In this document: one piece after another, positions 61,366-64,000 of the stretch
Layout: every line of letters begins with the position of its first letter
Position numbering within the stretch: position 1 is the stretch's first letter
Origin: Acidobacteriota bacterium
Lineage (GTDB): Bacteria > Acidobacteriota > Terriglobia > Terriglobales > Acidobacteriaceae
NCBI GenBank assembly: GCA_021805025.1
Contig: JAJZGF010000006.1
Span: forward strand, 1-64,000
DNA: 64,000 nt
Reading direction: 5' to 3'
Made by a program: the position numbers and the translations under genes
The notes under the pieces: model-generated
What the model saw: only the letters and a program-made list of their open reading frames with translations
Databases searched by the model: none
What the model was told of the DNA's origin: nothing

Positions 61366-61714
61366 GGGCACCCGCTGTCCGGTGTGTCGCAGGAGACGGG
61401 CCAAAGCGCGGCACGCCTAACCGCCCTGACATCACTGGAACCTCTTTCCAGTGTAACGAATGAGGCTGGAATCGATGCGGAAGGCGCGATCCCACGGAGG
61501 TAACCTAAAAATCCTCTCAGACGGCGCAGGGTTCATTAGAATCCCTTAAAATCCCAGGTAACTTCACTGTACGGACACACAGACACGCCAAACAGGGGGA
61601 GATTCTCGTCTTCCGGCGCAGATTGAGTGGATAGTCCAATCGGAACCCGCCGGAAGAGCGGGCCGCGCAGGGAGAGTGTGCATTTCCCAGGGTCTGCCGC
61701 GAGACGGTTGCTCG
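61366..61714. other. Divergent intergenic region between obg and the receptor gene
   Basis: About 350 bp that should hold both promoters. I see no clear ORF and no confident -35/-10 pair. Confidence 0.4.
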
Positions 61715-64000
61715 ATGGCAGGACGGAGTTGGTTGAAGTCCGTGGCAGTGGCCGCGCTGATGACGATGCTCAGCGCGGGCGGGGCTTTACCCGCACAAAC
61801 CGCGCCCAGCACGCTCACGGGACGGTTGACAGACCTTTATTCCAGACCATTGAGCGGCGTGACGGTGATCGTCCGCAACGAAGCGACGGGCGCGGAGGCG
61901 CGCACCACCACATCCAAAAGCGGGGTCTACCGATTCCCTGCACTGGCGCCCGGCGAGTACACGCTTGACGCGGAGAGCAGGCAACTGGGCCGCGGGCATG
62001 TGGAGGGCATCGTCGTGGCGGCGGGCCACGAGGCCCGCGTGCAGGCCGCTCTCGCCCTGGAGAAAACTGCGCCGCCGGAATCGTCCGTGCGGGCCGCCGT
62101 GCCGGTCGAACCGCTCGCGACAGGCCCGGCTGCAGTTGTGCCGATCGCGGTTAAGGCGGAGACGCCGGCTTTGCCCGTGCCCTTCCATCCAGGATCGCCG
62201 CAGTTGATTCCCCAGGTTGTCGCACCGGCCGTGAGCGTCGCGCTTGCAGAAGAAAGCATGGGAGCGCTGCCCTTGCGCGGGCAGGCGAGCGCGTATGGTA
62301 TGGCTGCGGCTCCGCGCCCTTCGGCGCAAACGCCGCATGTTGCAGAGGGCGCAAAGGCGCCGCAGCCGCCGAACGCCGCAGCGGGAATGCAGGCGGCGAC
62401 TCCGTCCGCGAACTCGACCGCGATTGCGCGGGGCACGACGTTGACCGCGGCGCAATTGCAGGCTCTGCCGCTGGCGGGGCGCAATTGGCAGAACTTTGTG
62501 CTGGATACGCCTCCGGCGGCCAGCACGTCGAACGGCGAGGTCCAGTCGTCTCCGCGCGGCGGCGAAGAGCCGGCGGCCAACACGGTGGATGGAGCCAGCA
62601 TCCGGCTGGCCTTTGGCGGTTCCGGAGTGGGCCGGATGCATGGGCGCAGTGCGGCGCTGATTGGTCCCGGCGCGAATGAGGCGGCGATTCGCGAGGTGCA
62701 GTCGGTGGCGAGCGCCACGGGCGCGGAAGGCAGCCATGCAGCCGGCCGGGGCGCGAACGAGCAGACCGAGCGCGGCACCAACCGGCTGCACGGCCAGGCC
62801 TTTGTCTTTGACCGTGACAACCTGTGGGGCGCGCAGAATCCATTTACCCAGTGGGTACAGCAGACCGCGCCGGCGGGCCTGGCCACGATTCCCACGTTTA
62901 CTCCGGACCCGTACACGCCGCGCGACCGGGCGATTACGTGGGGCTTTGGCGCGGGCGGGCGCTTTCGGCGCAGGCGGCTCTTCTGGTTTGCGGCCTTGGA
63001 CAGCTACCATCGCAACGATGCGGGCGTCTCCATGGTGCGCCACCCGGAGAACTTTTTTGCGCAGCCGGCGAACGACCAGATGCAGGTGTTGAGCGCGCGC
63101 CTGGGCCTGAGCAGCGCGGACCCGGTGTCAGCAGGCGTGGCGGCCTTCACGCCGATGCTGCAAACGCTGGCTGGCCTGCTTGGGCCGGCGCCGCGCACCT
63201 CCGCACAGTGGACTGGCTTTGCCCGTGCCGACTGGCAGGCGACGGAGCGGCACCGCTTTACGCTGGAAGGCACCGGCGCCGAGCGGGATGCGCCGGGCGG
63301 CGGCATGACGCGCACCTCCGAAATGTTCGGCAATCGCAGCTATGGGTCGAGCTATGCCGTGGAGCAGTGGGTGCTGGGCCGCTGGGAGGCCTTCGTCACG
63401 CCCAACCTGCTGGCCGTGACGCAGGGTTCGTTTGGACACCAGAACCTGACCATGCCGCCGGAGAGCCCATCCGCCTTTGAGAAGACGCTGGACATCAATG
63501 CGTGGGGTCAGTTGCCGCAGATCCGCGTGGACTCCCGTTACGGCTTCACCATCGGTAACCCCTCCCGCTTCGGCGCAGGCAGTTATCCAGACGAGCATCT
63601 CTACCAGGCACAGGAGCAACTGGATTGGGCGCATGGCCCGCTGATGATCAAAGGCGGCTTTGAGGTGAACCACAACACGGACGCGACCAGCCTGTTGCGC
63701 AATCGAACCGGAACCTACGACTACTACAGCCTGGACAACTTTGCGTCCGACGCGCTGGCCTTTGCGGCCTTTGGCATCGGCGGGCAGTTGAACCCGATGG
63801 ACCAGCACAACTGCGATGAGACGGGCCGAGCGTGGCGGGACTCGGCGGGCACGCTGCGCGGGCTGGGTTATCTGCCCTGTTACACGTATTACTCGCAGAC
63901 CATGGGCCCAAGCAACTGGCGGCTCAGCACCAATGACTGGGCCAGCTATGGGACGGCGCAATGGCAGCCGCGGAAGCAGTTCGCGCTTACGGTGGCCATG
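61715..64000 (+). CDS. TonB-dependent receptor-like protein with carboxypeptidase regulatory domain (Oar-like), partial
   Basis: At least 762 residues, cut by the window end. The signal peptide (VAVAALMTMLSAGGALPAQ) is followed by a CarboxypepD_reg-like beta-sandwich (STLTGRLTDLYSRPLSGVTVIVRN, YRFPALAPGEYTLDAESRQL), a Pro/Ala-rich linker (about 115-235) and a plug-like region (LTAAQLQALPLAGRNWQNF, EVQSVASATGAEGSHAAGRGANEQTERGTNRLHGQAFVFDRDN in part) before the barrel. Oar-like receptors are greatly expanded in Acidobacteriaceae and are thought to take up polymers or peptides. ATG 61715 is chosen at the signal peptide. Confidence 0.88.
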   Translation, partial: MAGRSWLKSVAVAALMTMLSAGGALPAQTAPSTLTGRLTDLYSRPLSGVTVIVRNEATGAEARTTTSKSGVYRFPALAPGEYTLDAESRQLGRGHVEGIVVAAGHEARVQAALALEKTAPPESSVRAAVPVEPLATGPAAVVPIAVKAETPALPVPFHPGSPQLIPQVVAPAVSVALAEESMGALPLRGQASAYGMAAAPRPSAQTPHVAEGAKAPQPPNAAAGMQAATPSANSTAIARGTTLTAAQLQALPLAGRNWQNFVLDTPPAASTSNGEVQSSPRGGEEPAANTVDGASIRLAFGGSGVGRMHGRSAALIGPGANEAAIREVQSVASATGAEGSHAAGRGANEQTERGTNRLHGQAFVFDRDNLWGAQNPFTQWVQQTAPAGLATIPTFTPDPYTPRDRAITWGFGAGGRFRRRRLFWFAALDSYHRNDAGVSMVRHPENFFAQPANDQMQVLSARLGLSSADPVSAGVAAFTPMLQTLAGLLGPAPRTSAQWTGFARADWQATERHRFTLEGTGAERDAPGGGMTRTSEMFGNRSYGSSYAVEQWVLGRWEAFVTPNLLAVTQGSFGHQNLTMPPESPSAFEKTLDINAWGQLPQIRVDSRYGFTIGNPSRFGAGSYPDEHLYQAQEQLDWAHGPLMIKGGFEVNHNTDATSLLRNRTGTYDYYSLDNFASDALAFAAFGIGGQLNPMDQHNCDETGRAWRDSAGTLRGLGYLPCYTYYSQTMGPSNWRLSTNDWASYGTAQWQPRKQFALTVAM

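Noticed and set aside
61787-63043. 418-codon minus-strand ORF at the right end
   Set aside because: Arg/Ala/His-rich shadow of the Oar-like receptor, which has a signal peptide and recognisable domains on the plus strand.
1-64000. CRISPR array
   Set aside because: Short repeats were seen only in the element (TTCGAA, GC-alternating), with spacing and lengths unlike CRISPR repeats, and no cas genes are present.

Overview
The window is high-GC chromosomal DNA of a Gram-negative bacterium, most probably an Acidobacteriota of the Acidobacteriaceae type. The evidence is two TonB-dependent receptors (one with an Oar-like carboxypeptidase regulatory N-terminus), an ECF sigma factor next to a CHAT/TPR protein, a DUF4129-DUF4350-MoxR-DUF58 operon and a compact his operon. 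Taxonomy is inferred from gene content only.

Layout. 1-4367: a thiamine-uptake unit. A TPP riboswitch whose downstream hairpin masks the Shine-Dalgarno (SD) sequence precedes a TonB receptor, an APH-family kinase and a PnuC/PnuT transporter. 4319-7928: a D-2-hydroxyacid dehydrogenase, a FUSC-type membrane protein and a class I aminotransferase. 8037-14733: the minus-strand operon hisI-hisG-hisD-hisC-hisB-hisH-hisF-hisA. It starts at a good promoter and a nine-histidine leader peptide followed by mutually exclusive antiterminator and terminator hairpins, a complete his attenuator. hisE is not in the window. 14730-21451: an MscS-type channel, a ComEA-like secreted helix-hairpin-helix protein, and an RND pump with its adaptor.

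21887-31657: tRNA-Glu(TTC) and an integrated mobilizable element of about 9.7 kb bounded by 45-bp direct repeats of the tRNA 3' half. It carries an integrase, an excisionase-like HTH protein, BrnT-BrnA and HigB-HigA toxin-antitoxin pairs, a MobF/TrwC relaxase-helicase, a DUF3631 protein, small zinc-binding proteins, and several non-coding repeats (a 135-bp palindrome, a 21-bp-periodic TTCGAA array, GC-alternating repeats). Three of its genes (relaxase, an XRE regulator, DUF3631) each carry a single-base frameshift, so the element is decaying or the assembly has homopolymer errors. A further 1.7 kb beyond the right repeat is also foreign-looking and has lower GC.

33436-40410: kdp potassium-uptake locus, minus-strand kdpFABC with an additional 28-codon membrane ORF, kdpE, and a divergent KdpD-like sensor lacking the classical KdpD N-terminus. 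40609-44440: CDP-alcohol phosphatidyltransferase, GreA, RuvX (apparently with a CTG start), MltG and a lipoprotein. 44454-46802: a secreted glycosidase-like protein. 46894-51230: the ECF sigma factor and a 1175-residue protein that joins an anti-sigma zinc motif, one membrane helix, a helical-repeat region and a CHAT protease, a candidate proteolysis-gated sigma pathway. 51379-57146: five tightly coupled genes ending in MoxR and DUF58. 57287-64000: a globin, a membrane receptor-like PP2C phosphatase, Obg GTPase and the start of a large TonB-dependent/Oar-like receptor cut by the window end.
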